Of a stretch of DNA of 64,000 bases, positions 12,431 through 22,139 are shown one piece after another. Under the pieces are notes generated by a model. That model saw only the letters and a list, made by a program, of their open reading frames with translations, had not been told where the DNA came from and made no database searches. Positions within the stretch are counted from its first letter, which is position 1; every line of letters starts with the position of its first letter. The DNA is from a virus. The stretch is taken from the IMG/VR virus record IMGVR_UViG_3300026488_000021, positions 18,023 to 82,022 of that record. One strand, written 5' to 3'. A program made the position numbers and the translations under genes.

Positions 12431-12682
12431 ATGAAAACAATAAAAATAAGAGATTATGTAAACTGAGCAAAGGTAGTGTGAAGTTGGGAAACTTGAAAAA
12501 AGATTAGAGAAGACATTGACAAATACGACAAGGCCATACTTGATTTCGAGTGAATAGAAACTACATGTACTGCTGTATTTAATAATATGTTATACGACTT
12601 TGATAAAATAAAAGATAAAGTTAAATTTAAAAACTGTAATGATTATATTAAAAAAATTATAATAGAAGTAATTAATTTATAA
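12431..12682 (+). CDS. STAS-like protein (DUF4325 type)
   Basis: 83 residues. The pattern GKKIREDIDKYDKAILDF then EGIETTCTAVFNN matches the small STAS-like DUF4325 family, often found beside bacterial or phage regulatory and defence genes. Starts 3 bases after the phosphoesterase stop. A regulatory or anti-sigma-like role is possible, but nothing in the sequence shows the partner; the next gene is a candidate. Confidence 0.7.
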
Positions 12683-12699
12683 CTTTAAATAATTATAAA

Positions 12700-13077
12700 A
12701 TGGAGTTAAATCTAAACCTATCTTCCTGAAGATTAATAGAATACAACTCAGATAAGGAACAACTAAGTTTGTTGGAGATAGATAAAAACGAAGATTGAAA
12801 TGAAGAATTAAATGTGTCGACATATAATACTGATGATGTGTCAGATCTAACTGACTTGATATATGATTTAACATATGAGATGTATGATAAGTATTGAGAA
12901 AATTATTATGTTATAAAGTGATGCTGACATAAGTTAGAATGTGAATGATACTGAGACAAGAAAAATAAAAGGTGAGTATTATTAAATATCTGAAGGTTGT
13001 TATATGAATATTGGAATTGAGAATATGATGAAAACGAGACTATAAGTTATATAAAAAAAGAATTAAGCTCTGACTAG
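12700..13077 (+). CDS. Hypothetical acidic protein
   Basis: 125 residues from ATG 12700, acidic overall, with a cluster CGHKLECEGYG near residue 75 and 15 TGA codons. No family recognised. Last gene of the rightward unit; its TAG lies inside the loop of the terminator hairpin. Confidence 0.8.
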
Positions 13078-13094
13078 ACGTCAGAGTTTTTTAT
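13068..13094 (+). terminator. Rightward terminator overlapping stop codon
   Basis: CTCTGAC/GTCAGAG stem with TAGAC loop (the TAG is the stop of the preceding gene) followed by TTTTTTATTT. Faces the leftward terminator at 13101-13126. Confidence 0.85.
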
Positions 13095-13100
13095 TTAAAT

Positions 13101-13126
13101 AAAAAAACCTTGCCGCGATGGCAAGG
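13101..13126 (-). terminator. Leftward intrinsic terminator
   Basis: Read on the minus strand: CCTTGCC, loop ATCGC, GGCAAGG, then seven T. Ends the leftward operon or its terminal RNA. Confidence 0.9.
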
Positions 13127-13296
13127 TATCGCCTGGACTCATACTGAGCACACAGGACTTTTGCATAGATTGCTGGGGCCTCACGCCAGCGTAGTGTAGC
13201 AGAGCCTGTTACTTTATTGCCTTGGCTAGTAGGCGAACAGGATACTACACTTTCGGGGAGACCTCCTCGCTAGCCACAGCTCCCCAAGACCTGTAT
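13101..13296 (-). ncRNA. Structured RNA candidate at end of early operon
   Basis: About 195 nt of GC-rich sequence in an AT-rich genome. On the minus strand it folds into serial hairpins: GGGGAG/CTCCCC (13255-13285), a two-part stem GTGTAG plus CCTGTT pairing with AACAGG plus CTACAC (13194-13250), GCTGG/CCAGC (13172-13190) and CCTG/CAGG with an inner CTCA/TGAG (13132-13156). It ends in an intrinsic terminator. No ORF of interest lies in it. It could be a stand-alone small RNA or the 3' end of the operon transcript. I do not recognise it as 6S, SRP RNA, RNase P or tmRNA. Confidence 0.5.
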
Positions 13297-13304
13297 TTAT
13301 ATAA

Positions 13305-13556
13305 TTATTCTTTTTTCTTTTTCAAGTCTTTTTGTTTTTTCTCGTATTCCCTTTTTATTTTTTCCTCCAATTCCATTGTAAGCGATTCCTCTAATTCCGC
13401 TACAAATTGTCAGTACGATTTAGCTTCTTGAATCAATGAAGATACAACGTTGTATGCATCCAAACCATAACCTTTTAAAGCCATGTTCATAAGTTCTTGG
13501 ATCAATCTAAATCCTTGTTCGTTTACAATGATGATTGGTTGTTCTTGTGTATTCAT
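13305..13556 (-). CDS. Hypothetical small protein, basic coiled-coil tail
   Basis: 83 residues. The N-terminal 50 residues form a compact helical domain (NEQGFRLIQELMNMALKG). The C-terminal 30 are Glu/Lys-rich and end in a run of lysines. One TGA glycine. Resembles in layout small phage proteins that bind subunits or DNA, but no family is recognised. Immediately upstream of the structured RNA candidate. Confidence 0.8.
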
Positions 13557-13730
13557 GTTATATTATTAATTTATAAAAGCAATATAATAACCAGCTATAA
13601 GCTGGCGAAAAGAGATTAGAAGAAGAGAATGTGATTGTTGACACAGGTTTACTTTTGTATTCTTTCTTTAAATAGAAGGGTTCCTTGGATTAGCTAGTTA
13701 GATTAGAATGATAGAAACTTGATAGAAATA

Positions 13731-13804
13731 CGGAGCTGACGGGATTCGAACCCGCGACCTCCTGCGTGACAGGCAGGCGTTCTAGCCAGCTGAACTACAG
13801 CTCC
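13731..13804 (-). tRNA. tRNA-Asp (GTC)
   Basis: 74 nt. The acceptor stem GGAGCTG pairs perfectly with CAGCTCC, with discriminator G. The D-arm, an anticodon stem CCTGC/GCAGG with loop CTGTCAC (anticodon GTC) and a canonical T-arm GCGGG TTCGAAT CCCGT are all present. CCA is not encoded. It is the only tRNA in the window and is not the TGA-reading Gly tRNA. A 7-bp hairpin (13809-13827) lies just upstream, and a CCAGCT/AGCTGG hairpin (13591-13605) downstream; no gene is seen between 13557 and 13730. Confidence 0.95.
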
Positions 13805-13834
13805 ATAATGTAGGGATATACCCTACAAAATAAT

Positions 13835-14089
13835 TTACCTAATCATTTTATTAAAGAATCAAATCAAATCATCAAATGAATTTATCTCAATAACTTCAAC
13901 ATCTGGATTAGGTTTATCTTCACCATCTGTGTACGGATCTTCTTTATTAGTACAGTGTTCAATTAACTTACTTCTTAACTCCCTAAAGAACATATCCCAG
14001 AATGTATTCCCGTCTTTGAATTTATCATGGTATACTTTAGACCAGATTCTCATTTCTTTAATTACTTGATTGATTTGTTTGTTTGTCAT
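13835..14089 (-). CDS. Hypothetical protein
   Basis: 84 residues. Helical N-terminus with Trp16 and a KFKDGNTFWDMF segment, then an acidic stretch and a short C-terminal extension after a TGA glycine that would be lost under the standard code. No family recognised. First gene upstream of the tRNA in the leftward operon. Confidence 0.8.
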
Positions 14090-14098
14090 TATTATTAT

Positions 14099-14533
14099 TT
14101 AACGAATAAAATAATAAGTATTGCCTATCTTTATAACTTCACTATCCTCAGTTCAGTATCAATAATTAAGTGGTCAAGTAAATTGTCAAGTATTTGATTT
14201 AATTCAATTAAAATATAAATATTCTCAAGATTCTCATAGATTGTCAATATAGAAAGTAGATCATTCTTGAACATCTTGTAATTTTCTAATACTATTAATT
14301 CATATACTACAATATATTTCAACAGAAGTATTATTAATTAAATAAGTATAATCATCTTTTAGAATTAATGTTTTAGCTATAACTTCATGTATATTCAACT
14401 CATATCTTATTATTATATCTATTAACTTCATTTTATATACTTTATTATCTACTTTACATATATATAAATTATCTAGTCATTTATATATACCTTTATATTT
14501 TTCATAAGCTTCTATAAGTTCTTTATAATCCAT
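14099..14533 (-). CDS. Hypothetical protein
   Basis: 144 residues, 12 TGA glycines. The first 60 residues look helical; the C-terminal half is Gly/Tyr-rich and beta-like (LYFNGIKSNTGQF). The ATG overlaps the end of the YopX gene by 11 bases. The C-terminal part may be a small beta-barrel; function unknown. Confidence 0.8.
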
Positions 14534-14957
14534 TGTTGTTTTTAGGATATAAATATTCATTCTCTATTCAGTTTATTTTTTTTATTCAAAGCTTTTTAAA
14601 CTCCTCTCTATATTTATCAGAGTTAAACAAAGCATCTAACGAAATTAAATCTCAGTTATCTAGTTCAACAAAGAATGAAGCTCTATCTTCATCATATATA
14701 ACTGTTCAATAATATGTACCATGTTTTCAATCTAGTAATTCTACTCAGAATGCTATTATATCTCATTCATATATATCCTTATTATTTTTATCTTGAAATC
14801 AAGTAAACAATAATATTTCATAGTCTTGTCTTAATTCATTATCTTTATTAGATACTATTATTGACCATAGCAATCAAGGATTTACATTCACAAGATCTTT
14901 TCACTTGTATACTTTTTTTGTAGCTTTCTCAAATAGAGCTAGTTTAAAGTTTTCCAT
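14523..14957 (-). CDS. YopX-family protein
   Basis: 144 residues. The segment LFTGFQDKNNKDIYEGDII is the signature of the YopX family (TG-x-DKNGKEIYEGD), followed by the usual beta-strand part (GTVIYDEDRASFFVELD). The family is common in phages of low-GC bacteria; its biochemical role is unknown. Operon-internal; start overlaps the upstream stop (TAA then ATG). Confidence 0.85.
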
Positions 14958-15221
14958 TTATTTGTTATTTATCTTATAAATTTCGTATATTAAATTATAC
15001 AATCCTTCTACATCGTTTTCGTTATTACATACAAATTGTCAACCTGTATCTAAATTTTTTCACATAATATTATATTTATATATATGTCATCATAACATAT
15101 TTTCTCATTCATTTATTACATATATATCCATATTGTATCAGTTATCACATTTCAATGACAACATTTCTTTTGTCTTAATTATTCCTTTTAGTTGATTTTT
15201 AAATGATTCTTTATTTAGCAT
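14958..15221 (-). CDS. Hypothetical protein
   Basis: 87 residues with Cys25 and Cys65. Mixed alpha/beta appearance, six TGA glycines. Stop TAA is followed at once by the ATG of the YopX gene. No family recognised. Confidence 0.75.
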
Positions 15222-15256
15222 TTTATATTATACATAATTAAATAGTTAAGTAACTA

Positions 15257-15586
15257 TTATTTAAGTTTAGGTAAGTTAAAGAGGCATTCTAATACTACAT
15301 ATATCTCTCAGGCAGATAAAAATATGAGACTTACTACTTCAAATATTCGTTGGAATCAGTATATAATTATCATAAATGGTGTTATAAATACATGAATAAT
15401 TATTCATATTATGCTTAGTATTGTATATCTAATTAGTAACCATATATATTGTAGATATCTATTTTTTCAAGATAAATACATTGTATATGAATAACTCCCC
15501 CAAGACCACTCACTTGGTTTTAAGAAATCAGTCAATCAATATACAGTCCATCAATAATATGTAATTTTACACGATCTTTTAGACAT
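15257..15586 (-). CDS. Small membrane protein, two helices
   Basis: 109 residues. Two strongly hydrophobic segments around residues 46-72 (LLIRYTILSIIGIIIHVFI) and 73-98, separated by a short loop; the N-terminus is Ser/Tyr/Trp-rich and polar. Probably an inner-membrane protein made early. A superinfection-exclusion or host-takeover role is possible but not shown. Confidence 0.75.
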
Positions 15587-15603
15587 TTTAATTTATTTAT
15601 TTT

Positions 15604-16167
15604 CTAAAATCAAATTCATCTCCAACTTCTCTTCCACATATCTATGAAATAAATAGCCTGTTGTAATCTATCTGCAATACTTCAATGTAAAGTCCTGATT
15701 GTTAGTTTATTGTTTTGAGAATAAGCGTTATGTAACTCTTCTAAAACCCTCTTGTTTACTCCTCTCCTAAGTTCTTCGTTTGTATGTCTTACTCAATCAT
15801 TTTCTATCTCAAACTCAATTGGTAGATAGAAAATAATGTCATATAAATATGGTGAATATTTTCTAACTATCTTTTTAATATTCTCATCATCACAATATGC
15901 TGGTATAAGATTAATTGGAGTATCTGTTATTAAGTCGTCATACTTTCACGCAACGGCTAATGTTGTATGGACTAACCATCTTTGATAATCTAGTTTTTGT
16001 TCTTCTGTATGTTTATTGAAATCAAATGACAGAAGTTCTGCTAATTCTCTTTCAGTGTTGATATCTAAGTGTATTTTATCTCAGTATACTCTTTCATATT
16101 TTTCTTTAAGTTGATAAGCTAACGTAGTCTTTCAAGTTGAGAAAGCTCAAACAATTCCTATCTTCAT
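15604..16167 (-). CDS. P-loop NTPase, NadR/deoxynucleoside-kinase-like
   Basis: 187 residues. The Walker A motif GAFSTGKTT is at residues 7-15. A Thr-Asp-x-Pro stretch near residue 87 (LITDTPINLIP) occupies the Walker B/substrate position, as in the AAA_28/NadR/Ttd14 group. The family phosphorylates nucleosides or related ligands. Lies directly downstream of dUTPase, fitting nucleotide metabolism. TGA encodes Gly7. Confidence 0.75.
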
Positions 16168-16172
16168 TTGTC

Positions 16173-16616
16173 TTAGTTAGAATTTAAATATCAACCAGTT
16201 GAACCAAACCCTCATTGTCTTTCCGTTACATTTTCTTTTTCCCAATTATCATACAAATTCTTATCAACTAATTTAATTAGTTCACAATCATCTCATATAA
16301 CTTCCATCTGTGCAATCCTTTCTCATCTCTTAATTTCCACTGGGGTATCTGTAAAGTTATATAACATAGCCTTAGCTTCGTTTCTATAATCTGCATCTAT
16401 AATACCAACACTATTTGCAAGCATCAATCCTTTCTTTAAAGGTAGACTACTTCTGACATACAGTTTCCAAGCGAAATCTGTTTTAATACCAAGTCATACC
16501 AATTTAACTTCACCTGGATTAATTACTACGTTCTCAGCAGATTTTAAATCTAAACATAAACTATTAGATGTTCCTTTCATAGGTAATAAGTTTTCATCAT
16601 AACTAATTACTTTCAT
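16173..16616 (-). CDS. dut: dUTP diphosphatase
   Basis: 147 residues with all five trimeric dUTPase motifs: 1 (residues 23-29, DLKSAEN), 2 (VRSS, 54-57), 3 (GIIDADYRNE, 71-80, catalytic Asp), 4 (RGERIAQ, 97-103) and 5 (RQGGFGSTGG, 133-142). The first Gly of motif 5 is TGA. Hydrolyses dUTP to dUMP and PPi, keeping uracil out of DNA. Sits between a P-loop kinase-like gene and an unknown gene that it overlaps by 14 bases. Confidence 0.95.
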
Positions 16617-17058
16617 AATCTTTTCTTTTAAAAACTAAATCTTCCCGAATAGGGGAAACAAACTTAACCTCAACAGCGGACGGTAGATAATTCCACCAAT
16701 TCTTTGGTTTTTTTCAAAATGTATCAGTAAATTTAGTATATCATGGCATTTTTAAGATAATGTTCCCGTTTCCGTCATACACATATCAAGTATACATATA
16801 TCTATCTCAATGAGTTCATTTTCATCTTTGTGCTAATTCTTGTATTAGTTTTTTTGTAATTTTGAGTTCCTTTACTCATTTTTTCCTCATTAACATACAT
16901 ACATAAGAAGCTAGTCATCACCTTGTTAAATTAGTACCAGCTACCAATTCATTTATTGTTTTGTCTCATATTATATATCTATTCCCTGTTGGTCATTTAA
17001 CCATCTTAATTGTTTTTCATACATTTTGTGCTAATATATCAATTGCTCTTACAAACAT
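16603..17058 (-). CDS. Hypothetical protein
   Basis: 151 residues, basic N-terminal half containing a helix-turn-helix-like stretch (INELVAGTNLTRGGLASYV, residues 35-53), then a Gly-rich mid-section and Lys-rich C-terminus. Could be a DNA-binding protein; this is weak inference. Its end overlaps the dut start by 14 bases, indicating coupled translation. Confidence 0.75.
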
Positions 17059-17068
17059 TGCTCTGGGT

Positions 17069-17506
17069 TTAATTTAAATATGTAAATACTTTATCAATAT
17101 TTGGTTCTCTATTATTCGCTTTTGCTGACAATATTTCCAAGAATGCTAATCTCAACAAATCTTCTGGAAGCATTGTCATACCTAATATTCCTTTCATAAC
17201 TCACAATATTTTATCTTTATCTTGATTTCAAAAGTACATATATCAAATAGTAGCTATCATATATTCTATTATTCATTCTAACACTTTTCCAATATCTTTA
17301 TTATACCAGCATTGTATAATCATATTTCTATATTTATCCATATCTTGTTCATATTTTTTTAACAATTGTTTTGTATTTCAATCTTTATTTTTTTCTAAAA
17401 ACTCAGTTGTTTTATCAAGTAAATCATCCCAATACAAAGTATCAATCACTTCTTTCTTTTTATCAGCATAAATATTACCCAATGCTTTTTCTAATTCTTT
17501 ATTCAT
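17069..17506 (-). CDS. Hypothetical helical protein
   Basis: 145 residues, helical and charged, with a hydrophobic stretch around residues 77-93 (IIEYMIATIGYMYF). No motif recognised. The upstream gene stop overlaps its start as TAATG. Confidence 0.75.
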
Positions 17507-17790
17507 TATTTATTTTTAAGGTATAAATATATTTGTCTCTTTGCAAAATAAGTCATCAATAATTTTAATTCATCTAGTTTTTTAATTTTACGTTTTCAGA
17601 TTTTACTATACTCCTCATCTAAATTAGTTACTGCTCTATTATATTCTTTTTCAGAATACTTTCTTAATCTTTTTTCTAAATCCCAAAAAATATCACAATA
17701 TTTTTTAATAGCTTTACCAAGTAAATGATTAGATATATTTACATTATCTTTAAGAAATCTTTTAAAAGCATTTGCATCTGCTACTAACAT
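17506..17790 (-). CDS. Hypothetical helical protein
   Basis: 94 residues from ATG 17790. The helical N-terminus is followed, after a TGA glycine, by a basic segment (GKRKIKKLDELK). Overlaps its upstream neighbour by 7 bases and its downstream neighbour by 1. No family recognised. Confidence 0.75.
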
Positions 17791-18470
17791 AATCAATTAT
17801 CTTTAAATCGTAAAGATGTTTCTTTTACATCCGTTCATAAGTATATAGAAACAAAATGGAATGGATTTCAATGCGCCCTTCATTTAGAAGAAAAGTCAGT
17901 AACTATATTTTGCGTAGTATTAGCTCTCCATCAGTCTGTCCATCTTCAATGCTCATATAAGGCATAAGTATCATATCAAACCTTTTTATATTCTATTCAC
18001 AATTTATCTAATACAGATAAGATTGGTATTCTTTTTAAATCTTCAATATCAGGTAAATCTATTTTTTCTCACTTAATAATCACTGGTTTATATTCTTTTT
18101 TTCTAGGGAAGCATTCCTCATAAATATCAGATAACTCAACATAAGGTTCAATCCTTTCAAAATCTACTACATATTTAGATGTATTTGCTATAAATAATAT
18201 GTTTTCTACTTCTTGTAAATCAAGATTATGTTTTTTTCTTATATTCTGTATATTTTCTTCTATCCACTTTTTGATTTCTTCAACTATTTCTTCCTGTGTT
18301 TTTTCTATTAACAAACAGGATAATCAATCTTGTTCGTATATTATATAATCTATTTGCTGTCATCGGTTAGATATTTTGTCATTATGTCTCTCTACTATTC
18401 TTTGTAATACCTTCTTAGGTGCTCTTATTAATTTATATTTCACACAATCTGGTAGCTCTGAAAAATACAT
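17784..18470 (-). CDS. Primase zinc-domain-like protein without cysteines
   Basis: 228 residues. Residues 150-225 follow the layout of the CHC2-type primase N-terminal domain: a helix (IPILSVLDKLGI), a strand (YALYEHGRW), a lysine/arginine strand and a final HGNPFHFVSIYLG where primases have the FHF..DAIEF segment. The metal-binding Cys/His set is missing, so any zinc is lost. The N-terminal 140 residues are helical and unassigned. The context (helicase-primase ATPase at 19326) supports a replication role, as an accessory or degenerate primase module. Confidence 0.6.
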
Positions 18471-18486
18471 TGCTCTATATTAGTAT

Positions 18487-18936
18487 TTAAAATTCAACCT
18501 CTTCAAGTTCTATATCTTCATCTTGGATTTCATCTTTATAAGAGAATTTAAATTTGAAATATATTTCATCATTTTTATTTCTCTTTTTCTCAATATTACA
18601 CCAATATTCATCATTATATTTAAAAGCACAAGACACACCATCTTCCCTAATAAATTTCCAAATTACATATTCTTGTCATCATACTTTTATTTTTCATAAA
18701 GCTTTTTTATTCTCTTGAAATATCAACTCAGCATCTTTATGTCAGTCTGGTGTAGCCAATTTAAATTTATAAATAATCTCTTCTCAATAATCTCATTTTC
18801 TTCTATCAGTTAGATCATCTTTATCTACTGTGGTAATCTTTACTACTTTTTTATAACCATCTAATGGTTGTCAGTTAAAATCTTTATCAAATTCTTTTTC
18901 CCAAATTTTGTTAAATGTTGTTTTAGTTTCTGTCAT
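18487..18936 (-). CDS. Candidate single-strand DNA-binding protein
   Basis: 149 residues: a basic/aromatic body of probable beta strands and a last 16 residues that are almost all acidic (DEIQDEDIELEEVEF), ending in Phe. An acidic tail with a C-terminal aromatic residue is the protein-interaction tip of bacterial SSB and T7 gp2.5. Located between primase- and helicase-type genes. The assignment rests on tail and context only; no OB-fold motif can be proven by eye. Confidence 0.5.
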
Positions 18937-19315
18937 AATATTGTTTTATTAAATAAAATATAAATCATTTTATAAATTTTGTAGCTCTATAATCAACCCA
19001 TCATCTTGTACTTACAACATCCTCTAATTTTATATGCATATCATCCTTCTTAACTTTATTTTTAAGGTAGTTCCCAAATTTAACAAGATTAGTATCTGTA
19101 AAATATGGATTCGGAATATATCTATTAGTAAGATGTCTTTTATGTATCTTAATATATAGTTTTCAATTTTCTTTATAAAATCTAACAGCCAATCAAATTT
19201 CTTCGCTTTTTTTTTGAAGCCACTTATTTCTATATTGCAAAGATTTTCAGGTAAGGTTTCCTAATGATTTTATAAACTCTTTTGGCTCTAATGTAATTAA
19301 CTCTCTTAAATTCAT
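18923..19315 (-). CDS. Hypothetical protein
   Basis: 130 residues, basic, helical N-terminus and several Tyr/Arg-rich strands. The C-terminus overlaps the candidate SSB start by 14 bases. No family recognised. Probably part of the replication block. Confidence 0.75.
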
Positions 19316-19325
19316 CTTGTATTAA

Positions 19326-21560
19326 TTAATTTATAAACTCGTACATGAATGCTTGCCAAAGTCTATTTTTGTAATTTGCTAAGTATCTAAATAAATATTG
19401 AACAATCCATTCAGTTCTTTTATCTCTTTCTTTTAATAATCTGCTTATGTTTATAACAATATTTTGGTTTTCACTTGTATCATCTTTAACTAATTGTTTA
19501 ATAGCTTGAATAGCATGATGCTTACTTCCAAGTTCTTCTGGAATATATAAATCGATAGTCACCTCTTCACCAACATCTCATCTTATATTGATTGACTGTT
19601 CCTTTTTATTATACAAGATAGTTTTTACAAAAAACTCTTTTAATTCATCTTTACCCTCAATAATAGCTCTATGTATTTTTGATGTTTTCTCTATGATAGT
19701 TTCAAGTTCTTCCTTAGAGAATACTTTGTAAATATCATTAACAATCCTTAACCAAGCATAGTTATTATCTATTCTAGCTTCTCAATTATCAATCCAATCT
19801 TTATATTTAGATAAGTCAACATCTTTCACTTTATCCCACATATCTGCAAGAACAGATTTTCAATTAAGACTTTTTCTGATTTTCTTATAAGTCTCTTTAT
19901 CTGTATGTAATGATTTATCTAATTGAACATAGATAGATCTATTCATAACAGACATATACTTTGGTGCTTTCTCTCAACCAATAACAACAGGAGATAACAT
20001 ATTGTATGTAACAACACTTTGATCTGCTCTACCTTTCTTTGCATCTTTTTCATTATAAACTCATCTTAACATTTCTTCTATTTCAGATGAGATATTTCAA
20101 GTAAACTCATCAAAGAATATTGGCGCATAATCTCATAACTCATTTTGAACTGCAAATGTTCTTGTTCCTTCTAATGTCATTGCTCTTGGTTGAATTGTTA
20201 CATTTCCATCTTTTATTGGCGTAGGTGACAATCCCACAAGTTTCATCATCATTTGTATAGTTTCAGTTTTACCTGATTCAGTAAATCAGATAACCTGTAA
20301 GATTGGTGTTGGTATTCATTGCTGGAATAAATCCTTTTTAAGGAAAGCTCATAAGAACCATAGGAATATAATATAGTGATAAGGTTCTCTTAAATATCAC
20401 TTCATAATTTTCTTTGCTTCTTGTATAGTTATTTGTTCTCAAATAGTAGTAGCATATTTAGGAGCAAATACTTTAAATTCTTCATCTGTATCTTTATACA
20501 ACATCTGTCATCAATGGACAAATATTTTTTTTTCTAGATCAATTCAATTATGTTCTACAATTTTAAACTCAGGTATATTATCTTCATCTATCCATTGGTC
20601 TAGTGCTGAATAAAACATTTGAAATGTTTTTCAAGTCGTCATCATTCTTATTCATTGTCATCATAATCTTTTATTGAAATGGTCTGTATTCTGATAATAT
20701 GGGAAGATAATATCTCATTCGAAGTAGTAGTATCTTTTCTTAATATCAGTAATCACATTATTTAAGACATCGTAATTAGACTCATACCATCCTACCAGTT
20801 TCAACGGTTTATCAATAATTACACTTTCAACTTCTGCATCTCAATTTGTTTTAATTGAATATACTCCGTCTTTTCTAAATTCTATTTTATGTGTATCACT
20901 GATATTATACATATAATAGATATCTGTCTCTTCTATACCATCTATTCAGAATTGCTGTAATAACTTATTCAGTTTTGTAATACTTCATTTAGCAAGTCTA
21001 TACAAACAATCAAACACATTTCAAGATATATTGTCATCTTTATTTCTTATATCTAAGACAATTCCTAGTTCATTAGATACAAATACTTCTTGATTTTCTA
21101 TCTCATCAACAAACAATTTCGCACCTACATCCTCTGGTAAAATAAGAGAATTAACTTTCTCTTTAAGTTCTGCTAAATCTCAATTTAATTCTAAATCTTT
21201 ACTTATAAGTTGTAAAGCTTTCGATAATATTGACAAGTCTTTTATAGAAGGTTCTGTATTCTTTATTGTTAAGTCATACACTTCTTTCTTCCATTCTCAT
21301 ATTTTAATCTTCCCTCAATTATCAACCTGCCATCATATTAACTTCCACCGATTTGGTTTGATGTTTTTAGTTAACTTCTGTATCACAGTATCCTTATTAG
21401 AAATTATTGCCTTCTTATTTCAGAATTCTCAAACTACATTAAAGATAGGTAGATCTATTGCTTCCTTAGAAATCTTTCTAAGCAAAATTCCATTATCAAT
21501 GAAAGCATATTTTGCTTTATCTTTAATAGTAGTTTTTCAATCTTTATCTAAGTATTTCAT
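19326..21560 (-). CDS. Replicative helicase-type ATPase (primase-helicase-like)
   Basis: 744 residues. Walker A G-x4-GKT at residues 425-432 (GFTESGKT, first Gly from TGA) and Walker B IFFDE (Asp484, Glu485), followed by a conserved-looking N-rich sensor segment and an arginine (MNRS). The N-terminal 400 residues contain no clear catalytic primase motif. The arrangement resembles DUF927/D5-type phage replicative helicases. The largest protein of the early operon; probably the replisome motor. Subfamily uncertain. Confidence 0.8.
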
Positions 21561-21570
21561 AACTTAGCTG

Positions 21571-21909
21571 TTATTCAATAAATCATTCTCTATTTACATC
21601 TGTTATAATTCAAACATATTCAGCATCTGTATTTATTTTTTCTCAATTTTTAAGTCAATATACTCTTCATTGTTTGTCTCTTACTAAAATTACGGATTTT
21701 AAGTCACATACAGCAATACCATTCCTAAATGTATGTACTCAATAATTTGTCATTCTGTTCATGTCAAATCCTTTTGCAGCTTCTGTATATTCTTCTATAC
21801 TTGCTTTTATTATTTGTGGTTCATTATTTTTTTTATTTTCAAGCTTTTTAATCTTTTCATTCAGACTCTTCAAAGAAAGTTTCTCTGCCATTGTTTTTTT
21901 TGTTACCAT
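21571..21909 (-). CDS. Hypothetical protein, coiled-coil N-terminus
   Basis: 112 residues (106 if ATG 21891 is used). A Lys/Glu-rich coiled coil (KSLNEKIKKLENKKN) precedes a beta-like C-terminal domain with several TGA glycines. It overlaps the upstream gene by 62 bases (44 with the later start). No family recognised. Confidence 0.7.
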
Positions 21910-22129
21910 ATAAATAAGCAACTATTGGACTAAATCATCTTTTACTAATATCTAAAAACAGATCTGTCATCTTATCGTAAAACTCTATACCTTCTTTCTT
22001 TCAATACTTTCTAATACTCTCTTCTAATAAGAATTGTGGTTTACCAGCAAATCTAATTAGGATATTGTTTTCAGAATTCTTAAAATAAATTCAATTGTCA
22101 TCAACATATGTTTTAAAATAGATTTTCAT
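21848..22129 (-). CDS. Hypothetical protein
   Basis: 93 residues. Alpha/beta N-terminus (KIYFKTYVDDNGIYFKN), then a helical half. Its C-terminal 20 codons are also read in another frame as the start of the next gene. No family recognised. Confidence 0.7.
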
Positions 22130-22139
22130 CTTGCTCTTG

